This document shows positions 1 to 11,880 of a stretch of 64,000 bases of DNA, one piece after another (position 1 is the first letter of the stretch; each line of letters opens with the position of its first letter). Source of the DNA: Isoetes taiwanensis. Lineage: Eukaryota; Streptophyta; Lycopodiopsida; Isoetales; Isoetaceae. The stretch covers positions 9,989,525 to 10,053,524 of the forward strand of contig JAJEKV010000017.1 of assembly GCA_021234155.1 (NCBI GenBank), written 5' to 3'. The translations under genes and the position numbers were made by a program. Below the pieces are notes generated by a model, which was not told where the DNA came from, searched no databases, and saw only the letters and a list, made by a program, of their open reading frames with translations.

Positions 1-222
1 TATAAGTATAAGTGCAAAGATAGGAATAAAGTCTCAGCGGATAAGCAGAGATCCACCGACCGAAGCAAACTGCCTGAGCATAAGAGCGTACATCCAAATA
101 CTCCTCAAAGATCAATCGCCTCTTATGAGGGGCAAGTGAAGAACAATGGTACGACTTAGCAATGTGACCTTGAGTTTCTTGGAGAACACGGTTATCTGCC
201 ACATCCAAACCTTTAAAGGTTA

Positions 223-429
223 TCAGCATTGTCTTTTCCAAGATGAAAAGCCTGGCTTTGTAACTCTGTTCAAGTACTTGGGTAAATTGCCAAGAGCGCT
301 TGTTGACTTGTTAATAAAACTTGAAAAAGAGAGATCACACGTAAAAAAGCAATACTGAATGGTCTCAGACTCACGCTTGCATACTGGATACTGATATGAT
401 ATTCTAGGGTTAAACTTGTGGACAAGCAC
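223..429 (-). pseudogene. LINE zinc-binding (zf-RVT) C-terminal fragment
   Basis: The minus-strand translation contains YPVCKRESETIQYCFFTC, which fits the CPxC...ETxxHxxxxC pattern of the zinc-binding domain that follows plant LINE reverse transcriptases. The first cysteine-pair proline context and the histidine are altered (Y for C-flank, Y for H), consistent with decay. It lies downstream, in LINE orientation, of the 828-1085 fragment. Confidence 0.6.
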
Positions 430-827
430 GTTAACTCGAAGATATCGATGAAGAATGTACTACCAACGAACTATCACTTTATGATGAAGTAGCTTATCCC
501 ATGCCCAAGACTACATCTGGTGCCATTGAAGAGGAAGGAGTTGAAGGGGCCACTTATTAGAAGAAGGAAGAATATCAATATCAAGAAATAACTTATACAT
601 AGAATTCACAAGTTTGCACTCCTTAACCTCCCCATGACAAACCCATATCAAAATATCTTCTTGGTGTGGCAAAATAAGTTGTAGATAGTCAACAACTTTT
701 TGCCAAAGAGCTCTATCCCATCACCCCAACAAAAACTTTAATTGAAACACCTCCCATGACAACAGTTGGCATGAGTCATACCATCCTGCAATTGTAAAGA
801 TTCCTGCCATTTTTCAACGTCGTTGAG

Positions 828-1085
828 TCAATGGGTACATAGCAAGGTGCAAGTCTTTGGAGGTGCAATAGAATTCCACACCCATTTCCACATTTGACTC
901 CAATCAACTCCTAGGACTTGTAAAGCCCAACCATCTGAGGGCGAGTTCATTCTGAATAGCAAGAAGATGATAGCATGACTTGACAAAGTTGCAAGATAAA
1001 TATGCAGGTTACAACGCCATACGGGCCCAATGTCTTGCGGGGGGAGAAGCGGAAGAATATTAGCTACTCGAGCCCATATCACCAT
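828..1085 (-). pseudogene. LINE zf-RVT domain, N-terminal half
   Basis: The 85-codon minus-strand reading frame ends with WKWVWNSIAPPKTCTLLCTH, which matches the W..VW....PPK...LLW...H signature that opens the RT zinc-binding domain of plant LINEs. The plus-strand LINE at 54,170 has the equivalent WTWTWSSLPPPKVRVLLWQ. The fragment is not a free-standing gene. Confidence 0.7.
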
Positions 1086-1712
1086 ATTTGACTCCTTGAG
1101 ATGGAATCTGTCACGGAACAGCTGTTAAGGCTTCAGCTGATCATCATAGTACAAATCTCCCAAAGAATAAACCTCATACGAACCTTCTTTGAATCCGTGG
1201 ACCACTGTCTGAGGCCAATATGGATGACATCGTACATGGGGCAAGCGGGATCCACCATGGCGGCACAAACAATTGAATATATGTTGAGGCGTCAATGTCA
1301 AACAGTGGGCTAACATGTTTCCAAGCTCTTAGAAAGCTTTTAAGAAAAGGAGAGGCGTGGACATAGGGTTTGATCGCAGCAAATAGCGCCCACGGTAGGG
1401 GGACTGTGGGCTTACGAAACACAATAGAGTGAGACAGAGATTGATGAAGCAGACACGTCTCTGGAGAGTCAATTTCGTTCCTAAGATTTTTCTAGATGAA
1501 CTTGGAGATCCGCACCTTACTATGAAGAGAGATGTTTAAGATTCCGAGTCCACCTGGAGCCTTAGGGTGCACATACTTCCACCAAGCAACTTTAATCACC
1601 CCCCTCGGATGAAGTTGCGGACCATAAAGTAGATTTTCTGTATTTTGCTTTCCAGCGCGAGGATCATGGAGGCCATATGGAGCATTATACAGGCTTCACA
1701 ACAGTGATTCTG

Positions 1713-2302
1713 CCTGCCATTGAAAGTTTACTACCCTTCCACCAATTCAGATGACGCCACAAAAGCCGCCAAAAATATCCTCTCAAATACTACTAGCAGA
1801 GATGTTGATACAAAACGGAATTCCCAAAATTTTAGCACACTGACCCTACGGCTGCATTCGCCAAGAAAAATTGGTCAGGAAGACAGGAGAAGGCTGCAAT
1901 AATGGCCGCAAGGCTGAGCACTTTGCCCAATTCATAAGGCACCTGAAGGCGATAGTAAACGCATTCAAAAGCTCTTTGGCATTTGTCAAGTTACCTTCCT
2001 CTGCTTGCCTGCCATTGAAAGTTTACTACCCTTCCACCAATTCAGATGATGCCACAAAAGCCGCAAAACATATCCTCTCAAATACTACTAGCAGAGATGT
2101 TGATACCAAATGGAATTCCCAAAATTTTAGCACATTGACCCTACGGCTGCATTCGCCAAGGAAGATTGGTCAGGAAGACAGGAGAAGGCTGCAATAATGG
2201 CCGCAAGGCTGAGCACTTTGCCCAATTCATAAGGCACCTGAAGGCGATAGTAAACGCATTCAAAAGCTCTTTGGCATTTGTCAAGTTACCTTCCTCTGCT
2301 TG
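1713..2302. repeat. 295-bp direct tandem duplication inside LINE1
   Basis: Bases 1713-2007 and 2008-2302 are two adjacent copies with a period of exactly 295 bp, both starting cctgccattgaaag and ending ctctgcttg. By eye fewer than ten positions differ, so the duplication is younger than the LINE insertion. Confidence 0.95.
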
Positions 2303-2449
2303 TAAAAACAAGGAGTCATCTGCGTACTGGCTCCCAATCTGTTGGGAGCCGTCTTCCATTCTCAAGCCCTCAATGACACCATCTTTCGAAGCCGAGATGA
2401 GCAATTGGGAGAGTGTTTCTGCGACAATATTGAATAAGTATAGAGCCAA
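2141..2449 (-). pseudogene. LINE reverse transcriptase, catalytic-box segment
   Basis: This minus-strand frame includes SQYADDSLFLQAEEGN, carrying the YADD box with the two metal-binding aspartates of non-LTR reverse transcriptases. Upstream in LINE sense it is separated by the MITE and frameshifts from the rest of the RT. The homologous frame in the LINE at 50,764 has lost this box, so this is the better preserved copy at this site. Confidence 0.75.
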
Positions 2450-2512
2450 TAGGCAACCTTGACGAATTCTGCGACCTACATTAAAAATCGGAGAGGATTC
2501 ACAATGACATAA

Positions 2513-2773
2513 TTGCTATGGCACAAGCTCGGGGGAGTGGCTCAGAGGATTTGCAGGATGAACACAGAGGCAAAGCTATGTAAATATTCCAAAGTAGCCC
2601 AATGATATAAGATAGATAGATAGTAAGGGGAATATTAATCTAAGATATTTATTACCGTGAGCCTCCCTTACTACCTATCTATTTTATATCATTGGGCTAC
2701 TTTGGAATATTTACATAGCTTTGTTCATCCTGCAAGTCCTCTGAGCCACTCCCTCGAGCTTGTGCCATAACAA
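2513..2773. mobile_element. PIF/Harbinger (Tourist)-like MITE
   Basis: The 261-bp element is almost entirely an inverted repeat. It begins TTGCTATGGCACAAGCTCG and ends with the complement CGAGCTTGTGCCATAACAA, and the arms continue inward for more than 100 bp to a GATA-rich centre. It is flanked by TAA on both sides (2510-2512 and 2774-2776), the 3-bp target duplication typical of PIF/Harbinger. The homologous LINE at 50,942-50,990 lacks the element, which confirms the empty site. No coding capacity. Confidence 0.85.
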
Positions 2774-2867
2774 TAATACCTCCTCTGGCAGACGTCAGAA
2801 GTTTCATAATCAGTGTCGCAAAACTCTCTCCACAGCCCAAGGCGAGCGCCATCCTCTCCAAGAACCC

Positions 2868-3504
2868 CTAGCGAACACTGTCATAGGCTTTGGCAAAATT
2901 CAGCTTCAGATAGGCTATCTTTTGGTCAGTGTTACGTGCCCAGTGAGTGCCATCGAAAGCAACTGCAACATTATTAAGGATACATCTTCCCGGGATGAAG
3001 TTAGACTGCATCGTATTGATGGAGTCCATCAGAACATCTTGAATTCTCAAAGATAGAACTTTAGCTATTATTTTGTATACAGAAGAAAGCAACGTAATCG
3101 GACGCCAATCAGAGATGGACATAGGCTCGTTTACTTTAGGAATTAATGATCTACAGCCTGTATTAAGTTTTAAATCCAATGCCCACGACCTGCATCAAGT
3201 CCTCATATGTCTACCACACCAAGTCTCCAAGCCACTCCCAGTACTCTTGGAAAAACTCTACAGGGATCCCATCCAAACTAGGGCATTTATTTGGTGCCAA
3301 TGCACGACATGCCTCGTGGAGCTCCTGCTTAGTAAATGGCAGTTGACTCCTGCTGTTTAGCCTCCGACACCTTTTGCGTGACCTTGCTAAGAACGACTTC
3401 CTCCATAACATCACTATACTGATATGTCTTCTCTTGGAAGAAATGAGAGAAATGCTCAAACGTAAACTGCTTAATATCGACAGAATCTTGAAGAGTCTAG
3501 CCAT
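2868..3504 (-). pseudogene. LINE reverse transcriptase, fingers and palm
   Basis: Two overlapping minus-strand frames (3504-3211 and 3179-2868) give APNKCPSLDGIPVEFFQEYW, then SLIPKVNEPMSISDWRPITL and LNFAKAYDSVR. These are the classic RT blocks of plant L1-type LINEs, including the first catalytic aspartate (AYDSV). A frameshift near 3200 separates them. They align block for block with 51,648-50,764. Confidence 0.8.
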
Positions 3505-3829
3505 CAGGTAACCTCAATGCTGACATTGCCGCTGCATATTTCTTTTGCCGAGCCGCCCTAAAGAATATCTTGGAATTAGTGTCACCTTCCTTCAGCCAGG
3601 TTCTATTCAGCCAGGTGACTCCCACCTTTACCCTTGCATGAGAGGCTCTCTCTGTCTCATCAGCCACGATCATACGCGAAATCTCATTCTCACGTATACC
3701 ATTAGTTGGCTGGAGCCTGAGAGTGTCAAGTTCCTAATACAAAGCCTCCATGGATGCTCGATCTTGCTGAGCCTTTTGCCTATCCCATGACTTCGCAAAT
3801 ACTCAGAAGTCTTCACTAAAGGTGTGGAA

Positions 3830-4078
3830 TCAAATTCGTCGGCACTGCCATGAGGAATCAACATCTTTCAAAAATCTAGTATTCAATTTAAATACTGTTC
3901 TCGTAGCTCTAGCAGGATGAAGACCTGCGAAGATCACTTGCGGAGTGTGATCCGAGACGGCAGTGGATAAAATATTCTGCCGCTTCAGGTGAGGCACAAG
4001 ATCCAACACCCAGGTGCTGACATAGCATCTGTCATGTATGTAATTCTTGCGAGCAGGGGATTTCACCCTGGAAAACAA
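3830..4078 (-). pseudogene. LINE endonuclease C-terminal part
   Basis: The minus-strand frame reads HDRCYVSTWVLDLVPHL and then ILSTAVSDHTPQVI, where SDH is the C-terminal catalytic signature of APE-type LINE endonucleases. It aligns with HDRCYVNNLASYLAPLL...SDHFPQLI of the LINE at 51,780-52,607. Only the C-terminal part is recognisable. Confidence 0.75.
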
Positions 4079-4080
4079 GG

Positions 4081-4937
4081 GCGAGCAAAGCTGCCCACAA
4101 GCGGCTTTGCCACGAGTGGCATCTCCACGAGCCCTTTTTCAGAGCGAAATCCCAACGAAGAAAACATGAGCTTGAAATTTATCTAGCAAGAGAAATCGGG
4201 GCAACATTGACAGAAGTTTTTGAGTTTAGATTGTGTCACATGACTTGAAGTTATACTATGTGAACGATTGCATCCAGCCACGACTTTTGAAGTGAACTAT
4301 TTTCTTTTTTCATAAGAACTCCAATTCCAAGCAGTCGAGAGCGAGGACCTCGTTTCTACATGATACTACTGTATGTAGCATGTCAACTCGCGGACTCGGG
4401 GGAGGGTTCCAATTCCGTAAACTGGGAATTTTGATTTTATTATTTTTTCCCTTTTTTGTTGAAGAGAGAGAATAGACAGTAGTACTTCCTTTTTGTGGTT
4501 CGGGAGGGAGACGAAGGAAGGGGGGCTGCCTTCCTCCGTTGTTTGGCCGCGCAAAGCAGCAAAACCAGCAGCAGGAGCAGAAACTAGCAGCAAAAACAGA
4601 GAACGAGGAGGTGAAGGAGGCGGCAGAGAGGCGCACCATGCTATGCCATACATCATGACAATACCACCAATGCGAATTCCTTGCTCACAAAATGCCTCTT
4701 ACATTGAACTGTTGTTCTTATTTGCCGGAGGTCACTGTTATTTGTAGTCTTACTAGGTTAGGGAATGATAAGCTTAGTCCTGCGCTTGGGCTATGGCAGG
4801 ACAATAGGGATGGAATCTGGCTTAATAGGTCCAGTGACTTCAGATAATAGTGGTAGTGGTAGCATAGATAGTACAGCTGACAGAGATAACAGCGGTGACA
4901 CCGCCTGATAATGTTCACACTAGGGAACGGGACCAGA
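4081..4937. promoter_or_regulatory. Upstream region and probable 5' UTR of HUB gene
   Basis: This 857-bp stretch separates the LINE from the start codon at 4938. No conserved gene is visible. It holds a pyrimidine/purine-rich part at 4440-4630, which gives low-complexity frames on both strands that I do not regard as genes. The promoter and transcript start must lie here, but I cannot place a TATA box with confidence. Confidence 0.4.
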
Positions 4938-7900
4938 ATGGGAAGCACCGAAGACTCAGAGCGCAAGCGGAGGCATCTTAACAACAGCTCGGTGTCACCC
5001 CCTCTTAAGAAACAACCCATGGGCCCATCATCAGAAGAAAAGAAGGTGACAATTTGTTTCTTCCATTTACAACTGCATTCTTTTTAGCCTTTAGTTGTGC
5101 CCTAGTTTTCAGTTTTGTAGATGTAGTTTTAGCTTCATATGTAGTGTAAACCATGTTGTTGATGTACCTTCTATGCATCCTTTTTTAGGGCATGCTTATA
5201 ACCTTCGTACAGAGGTTTCTAAAGCTTTCTTCGTTTAGGTTGACGCTAGCGTTCTTCAGTATCAAAATCAAAAGCTGGCACAACAACTGGATGTACAGAA
5301 AAGTGAAATTCATGCTTTAGAAGATAGATTTAACCAGCTCAAAAAGAAACAAACATCTTTTGATGATACACTTATTTTGGTGAACAAATGCTGGACAGAG
5401 GTAAGATCCAAAGCTGGTTCAACTCTCAATGTTATCAAAACCATATTTTACTGACCTTCCATTGTGGGTTTTCTGCCAGTTAGAAAATGATTTAGAGTTG
5501 CTGACGATTCGTGCTAATGGTAGTAATGCTGAAGTCAGGAGTTTAGAATTTGCAGTTCCCATTAATGGCAAGCACTTTCCTAGCTCTGTTTTTTTCTTAA
5601 ATTTTGTCTCCTCAGAGCCTTTTCCAGTTATTGGCTCCAGATTTTTTAAAAACTAGTTTGCTTTCCCATACCTGCAGACAAGGTAAATGTATCTGTACCC
5701 CCAGAGGAGACATTTTTACAGCGCCTTCTAGAGACAGGCGCTACAGAGAATAGCATGACAAGTAACCATAATTCTGTGGAGAGTGCTCTTTCGGCTCGTA
5801 AGTCTTCCACAGTGAAGGCGATAAAACATATAATCCAGACAATCGATGTGCAACGGGCTAAAAACGAGGACCTTGCTGCATCTCTCAGGGGGCAACTTTC
5901 TGCTGATGGTTAGAGACAACATGTAGCCATCGATGTGCTTATATGTTTACAGTCATACTTATTACTGGATTGACACTGCAGGGGCAGGACAGTTGCTCCA
6001 GCAAGTTGACCAGGACTTACGCAATGAAGTTCATAGCTTACGGTCTGCAATGGATATACTTCATTTGAAGCACAAGGAAATAGCTGCCCATTTACTTACC
6101 CTTCAGGATAATCATGCTAAGGATCAAGCTGAAATTAAGCGTCTTACTGGTAGGACACCCTTTGGCTTTGTTGGGTTTTAGAAGTACATAGCAAATAATA
6201 ATTTATTACTTCATATTAGGTGAGCTAGAGGAAACAATGTCTGAGTTGGAAACTAGTAGAAGAAAGCTAGCGTCTCTCCGAACCCAAAAGGATGGTCCGC
6301 TGGGTCCACCAACACCAGGAAACATGTCTACAACAAAAGAAATAGAGAAAGGCTGTCAAAGGTCATCAAGGGAGATCCGAGAATTAGAAGCTGCTTTGGA
6401 GGAGTCAAAGGTATTTCATTATAATTTATGGTGACCTAAATAACGTGATTCACAAGTTTTGTTCTGTATGCTGCAGAATCTTGCATCTCAAAGGCTGTCT
6501 GAGCTTCAAGAGGCGCAGAAAACTAAATTGAACATGTTTCAGCAAATACAACGCCTACAGGTTATCTATTAATAATGCTTGCTGTCCATTGTTGAGTGCC
6601 TGAGTCACATTTTTCTATTAAAATATTGAGCATAGACAAGCCCCACATCAGAAGGATGCAAATGGGAAGCTCAAGTAGCTTTCTTACAATAGTCGAGTGG
6701 AATGAACAAGCGCAGAAGTTTTTGGAACTTGTTCTTTGATTTTGGTGCTCTTTAAGTTAACAAAGCCAAAATCCTTCAGCAAAGGTGCTTTTAACGTAGA
6801 GAACACAAAATGTCTTAAAGTGAACACAAAATGTGCTCTTAAAGCTCAGGCGTCTCCATACTGTCAGGATAGAAAGGAGATAGGTAGGTCTTAAAAGGAC
6901 ACAAAATGCAAATTTTGTGTAGTTGCACCAGGAGATGATGTCGGGCGATGAAAGCTTACAAAATGAGAGGAAAATCATATGATTGAAATGCAGTTCCAAA
7001 GAGAGGATATGTTCATTACAATCAGTTGCAATGGCTATTGCTGTACTACTCCAGGATGTGTAAAGCAAGCATTTCAGATTGCAATGACGCAATGTAAGAG
7101 TCCAAAACTCACTGAACCTATATGGTGGTGAGAGGGTCAGTGCAAGTCTTGCCATAAATGGATGGTATGCACTCGGCTTATAAAAATGACGAATAAAGTA
7201 CAACCTGCAAGATTCTTCGTCTATTTCATATTGACTCATCAAAAGGCCCTAATCTTAACCTAATGATTAAATTGCAAACTTTATAATTTTCAACCACCTT
7301 GCATTGTATTTATTTTGAGATTATAAAGATTATCTGCAACAATTCAGAATAAAAGACTACTGTGGTTTACAGGATTCTCTTGCTGATGAGCAAAGAATTC
7401 TTGCCTCTCGGCCTTATGGGTTGCTTGGGGAGCAAGTCCAGTATTTGAAAGCTGAGGTTGAACGCTGTCAAGGATTGGTCGATCAGCTTCAGGTTAGTTA
7501 GCAATCTCTCAACTCCTGAGCTTCATGTAATTTGTCTGCATGATCAAGAAACTGGTGCAGTTCTTTCCCTTATGCAGAGTGTAAGAGACCATGCACTACA
7601 ACGTGAGAAGGAGACTGCTATGAAAGCTGAGGCAGGCGAGATTGCTAAACGTGTGGCCAGTATTGCAGAGGCCCGGATAGTGGACCTGGAAACTCAATTG
7701 CAACAATGCATGGCAGAGAAGGATGATTTACAGATAAAATTAGAAGAGGCTTCTGAAGTGTCAGGTATATATTCCTTCATCCCTGTGCTCTGTTGGTTAG
7801 CTGCAAGCGTGGTCAGTGAATATATCTTGTGTATTCAGGTAGGAAAGACACAGTTGCAGAACTTAAGGTTATGATTACAACCTTACACAAAGAAATGAGC

Positions 7901-10131
7901 ATGATGCAAACACAGCTCTATAAGTACAAAGATGCCGCCAGGGAAGTCTGTGCTTTGCGGGCTAATATTCACTCTTGTGCAAGTGTTCTTGAAAGGAAGG
8001 TAAGCTCTCTTTAGTCGATATTTAGTTGCTGTGATACAGTGTCTACATAATCGATGACACATCGGATTTGTACAGACGGCTGAATGCCAGGCATTATCGG
8101 ATCAAGTTGCAAGTCAAGTTGTCGAGCTCAACAACCTAAAGGATGAGGTAAATAGATATTTTAACTAGTGCTTGGAATCGGTCCTTTTCTAATTTGTGTT
8201 TGCTGTTATTGTTGCATATGCAGGTTAGAAAGTTCAAGGAAAGTGAGCAAGAGTTAAAACTTATCCTTGACATGTATGGGATGGAGTCAACAGATCCCAG
8301 GTATACTAGTCAACGTTTGAGCATGATTTTTGAGATACATATGTCGGCAACCCTCTCATGACAATGAGAAGTGCAGTTGAATGCAATCATGTACAGAATA
8401 TGACCTTCAAGTAGTAATGTTCTAGATTAAACAAAATTGCCATGCGGCAGTTTTCTTGCTGTACAATGATCTACACAACATCGTTGCTGCTGGTTCATAG
8501 CTGCTTTCTCACTCTAAATAAGCCTCAATGGTTTTCCATAAACAAGTTCTGATTTTGAAAATTTACTTTATCATGTATCATATATCAAATTGAGCTAAAG
8601 TTATTTTGTTCAACTCGGGGTGTGTGTCTAAGCTTTATCAACTCGTGCAAGGTTTATACTATAGTGAGAGTGTGTTTATTTAGGGATGTTATGGAGTTGC
8701 AACAAGCAGAATGCCGAGCGCGTGCACAGGTGGAACGGTTAAAGGAAGCACTGGATGAACATAGTTTGGAGTTGCGTGTGAAGGCGGCAAATGAAGCTGA
8801 GGCTGCTTGCCAACAACGGCTTGCAGCTGCAGAAGCAGAGATTGCTGAATTGAGGCAAAGATTGGATGCTTCAGATAGGTATGGTTCATAGCGAGAAAAT
8901 TTAGCATCCAACTATTTTTGCGATATAAAATCCTGTTGTCATGCCAGGGCAATTCTTGAGCTAAGTGAAACCCTGAAGGCTAAGAATGAGGAGGCCGAAG
9001 CATTTCTATCGGAGATTGAGGTACTCTGTAGTTAGTTCTCATCTGTTCATCCATCTTAGTGTTGTTCTGATGCATTAGAAATCTATTTATATGTTCAGAC
9101 GATTGGCCAAGCTTATGAGGATATGCAGACACAAAATCAGAGATTGCTACAACAAATATCTGAGCGAGATGATTACAATACAAAGGCAAGCATTTGATAT
9201 GTAATATTACTTATTCTTTTCTGCTTATAATGTATCTCAACATTAAGAAATTGCCTAAAAACAGCTTGTCTCAGAGAGCCTTAAGGCAAAACAGCTACAA
9301 ACATCTCTCATTGCAGAGAAGCAACTCATGGCAAGCCGAATGCAGCATGCAAATGCAGCAGCAGAGCTACAACAACAACGGATTTTAAAGTTGGAAGAAC
9401 AAGTGAGTCAGTGGTGCATACAGGCTTTGTAAAATCTGAACACAATCGCTAAGTTATGTCAGTATTGCAGGCACGGGCTTGCTTGGACCAACTTGCAAAG
9501 GCGGCAGATGAATCAAGACAATATTCTTCTGCATTGGAAAATGCAAAAAGAAAAGCTGTGGAAGCAGAGCGGGAGGCAACTTCCACAAAATCTGCTCTTG
9601 CAGCTGCAGAGAAAGAGTTGGATGACCGAGCTGGCAAGATGGCAGAGGCTCACTCAGAACTGGAGAAAGAAAGGTAATATTAACAATGTCAGGAGACCAG
9701 ACCGTAAGTATACAGTCATAATAACTTGTGTGAAGCTTTGACATTTAATTTTAGGTTCGAAAAGCGAAGGGTGCAAGAAGAATTAACAGCATTAAATAGT
9801 AAGTTCGCTCGACTGCAAAACTACAATGAAGGAGGTACTATGATAGAAAGGCTTCAGGAGGAAATTAAAGAGTACAAAACAATTCTCAAGTGCAGCGTTT
9901 GCCATGATCGGCCAAAAGAGGCAGGGCTACTTTCTCCGGTTACATATCAATTCAAATGTGTACATGGCAATGCTGACTAAGTGTGCTATCTTTTTGCAGG
10001 TTGTAATCACCAAATGCTACCATCTATTTTGTAGCCCATGCATCCAACGAAATCTCGAGCTTAGACATAGGAAATGTCCTGGCTGTGGTGTACCATTTGG
10101 TCAAAACGATGTTCGAAATGTCTACATATGA
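4938..10131 (+). CDS. HUB: HUB/BRE1-type E3 ubiquitin ligase for histone H2B (19 exons)
   Basis: The encoded protein matches the plant HUB1/HUB2 family (BRE1 orthologues), nuclear RING E3 ligases that monoubiquitinate histone H2B. Exons: 4938-5045, 5239-5400, 5480-5519, 5678-5908, 5982-6149, 6220-6410, 6477-6560, 7373-7492, 7578-7764, 7839-7999, 8076-8147, 8224-8300, 8684-8878, 8948-9020, 9099-9185, 9265-9402, 9471-9673, 9755-9920, 10000-10131. They total 2595 nt with continuous phase, giving 864 residues; family members are about 880-900. The N-terminus has a basic ERKRRH motif. Most of the protein is heptad-like Glu/Leu-rich coiled coil. The C-terminal C3HC4 RING uses C812, C815, C827, H829, C832, C835, C847 and C850, then PGCG and FGQNDVR. 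The start ATG is the only one giving the family N-terminus. Introns are GT-AG except at 9186 and possibly 9921. Whether it is HUB1 or HUB2 cannot be decided here. Confidence 0.93.
6561..7372 (+). other. Intron 7 of HUB, the largest intron
   Basis: This 812-bp GT-AG intron is far longer than the other introns of the gene (mostly 70-380 bp). A 161-codon frame on its minus strand has no recognisable domain and no support, so I do not call a gene. It may contain an old unrecognised insertion. Confidence 0.6.
9186..9264 (+). other. GC-AG intron 15 of HUB
   Basis: The 79-bp intron starts AAG|gcaagc and ends acag. The flanking exons join in phase as ERDDYNTK then LVSES, matching the family protein, and no GT donor nearby keeps the frame. 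GC-AG is the main non-canonical class of U2-type introns and the donor fits its strong consensus. Confidence 0.85.
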
Positions 10132-11167
10132 TGGGATATTCCGCCCATGTCATTTCGTCTATCACAAGGAGAAAATCCTGTTTGGGGAAAGCTGAAGTTT
10201 TACGGGTACCTATGTTGTCAACATTGTTCTTAAACAATGTTGCTTTGTTGTATTCTCTCGGCCTCCCAAATTGGCCTTCTGAAGAGGCTTGTAAAATTTT
10301 TAATTGAAAGCTTAGACAACCAGTAAATAAACTCATCCAAGAAGTCTGGCGTTCATTGGTTACAGTGAACGTATATGTTGTATAGGTGTTCAGAGTCACA
10401 GCGCCACCCATTGTTATCCCTTTGGATTTGATGGCCATTCTTGTACACTGATATTTGTTGGGCTGAGGAGCCAATGACTCAATATGGAAGACAGAGAAAC
10501 AAGATAAGCTCCATGCAACTGTCAGAATCTTTCTCCAGCACGCAAATTTTGTAAATTATTCATATAAACCTTGAGGACGTTGAGACCCATTATGTGACGT
10601 GAACATTAATTTGGATGCCTCCAATTACGGCCTTTTTGTGGGATTCCATGATGTCTAATGTGAAAAGAAAAACGTGATTTTTTCCTTTGTCTTCCTATTC
10701 AAGAAACCTTGGGTATAGAAGATTTTGGAAAAATTTCAAATTTACAATAAGGTGCCTAAAATGTTTTTTTTTTGTGTGACTTTACTAAAGGCAACGGGAG
10801 CATAAATAATGTTGTGCTGTTTCGGGATTTATTTTCTGCATTTAGGAAGTGCATCGTAGATTCGTAGGTCCTCCGTAGGGTAGGTTGTCCAATGAGCCAT
10901 CGTCTCGGTTTTGTTGGCCGTTTTTTGGTTGAAATTAAGTGGCCCGTTGGATAGAGCCTTTTTTTTGGCCAAAGGCTTGTTGGAATGGCGTGATTTGGAG
11001 CAGCCAGAATTGGACTGTTCGAAAAGGGAAGAACTTGCAGCCTACGTTTTTTGCAGAAATAGGCTGGAGGAGCTCCGTCTCATGAAGGGGAGGAGCTCGA
11101 GTCTGCAAATTCATGGTCGTTCTTTAAGCTTCCTCCATTCTTTTACTACCTGCAAAAATTAAGTGCA
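10132..11167. other. 3' flank of HUB, no gene recognised
   Basis: Contains the presumed 3' UTR and AT-rich intergenic DNA. Reading frames on both strands are short and without recognisable motifs. No transposon ends were found. Confidence 0.5.
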
Positions 11168-11596
11168 TTGATTGTGAAAAAGCAATCATGTATTCCTTCT
11201 AGCCCAGAATGCCTCTTGATTGACCCTGTAGCTATTGGCACAACAGAGAAAGAAGATTTCAGCACTTTCTCTGCACTTCCTTATGCGTTTGGATCAGGTG
11301 GCGTACATATCGATGCCATGCCAATTCTACAGAGAATGCAGTGTTCAAATCCTGGCAGAATTTCGCTGTGGAATCAACAAGTCCCCTACACTGCGCAGGG
11401 AAGAATAGACCCAAATCAAAACATCGGATTTTCATTCCAGGGCTGCACCATAGATTCTGTGATGGAATTAAGAATCCTAAAAAATCAGATTGGCAGCTAT
11501 TTGGGTCGGCCATGGAAGAATTACTCGCGGGTTGTGTATTCAAGTTGCTTCAAATCTAGCAGCATAAATCCTGCAGGGTGGTTTCCCTGGAACTGA
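11168..11596 (+). pseudogene. Pectinesterase (PME) fragment
   Basis: The frame contains TAQGRIDPNQNIGFSFQGC, later YLGRPWKNYSRVVYSS and finally PAGWFPWN. These are the conserved blocks of plant pectin methylesterases (QGR with the substrate-binding Arg region, LGRPWK, PAGWxxW), which act in the cell wall. Pectinesterases are about 300 residues in the catalytic domain; here only about 110 are present. The N-terminal half and the FGN segment with a catalytic Asp are missing or scrambled (YAFGSGGVHID), and the frame stops right after the GW motif. No further exons are recognisable upstream. A dead fragment is the best reading. Confidence 0.8.
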
Positions 11597-11880
11597 GATA
11601 TTGGATTGAGTACTTTGTTTTTTGCAGAGTATTCTTGCTAGGGATCGTAGACAGATCGATGCCACATGTACGACAATGAATTTCTTATTTCAAGTCCATG
11701 GTTGAATTCAACGGCTCACGTTTTTTACTAAAAAAAACAAAGCGATTAGGATGGGATTAGCGATAAGGTTGGCAAATTATTTGAGGCATAAGGTTTGGCA
11801 CATTATTTGAGGCATAAGGTTTTGACAATGGTTAGGGACGCCTCACATGTCAGCGGCAAAACTTGCCGGACGTCAAGCCG

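Larger units (their letters stand above)
1..4080 (-). mobile_element. Decayed L1-type LINE (LINE1)
   Basis: Reading the minus strand from about 4080 down, the fragments follow the order of a plant L1-type LINE ORF2: endonuclease, reverse transcriptase, then the RT-associated zinc-binding domain. The reading frame is broken many times. The same segments in the same order occur in the second LINE at 24,892-53,373, which gives an independent alignment. The 3' end probably lies left of the window because the zinc-binding motif is still present at 223-429. It is interrupted by a 261-bp MITE and carries a 295-bp tandem duplication. The 5' boundary near 4080 is where similarity to the other LINE stops, so it is approximate. 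Confidence 0.85.

Noticed and set aside
4310-4656. Cys/Ser-rich minus-strand frames of about 100 codons upstream of HUB
   Set aside because: Low-complexity purine/pyrimidine tract gives open frames in several phases; no domain, likely 5' UTR of HUB.
6757-7242. 161-codon minus-strand frame
   Set aside because: Lies entirely in intron 7 of HUB, no recognisable domain, Cys/Phe-rich chance translation.
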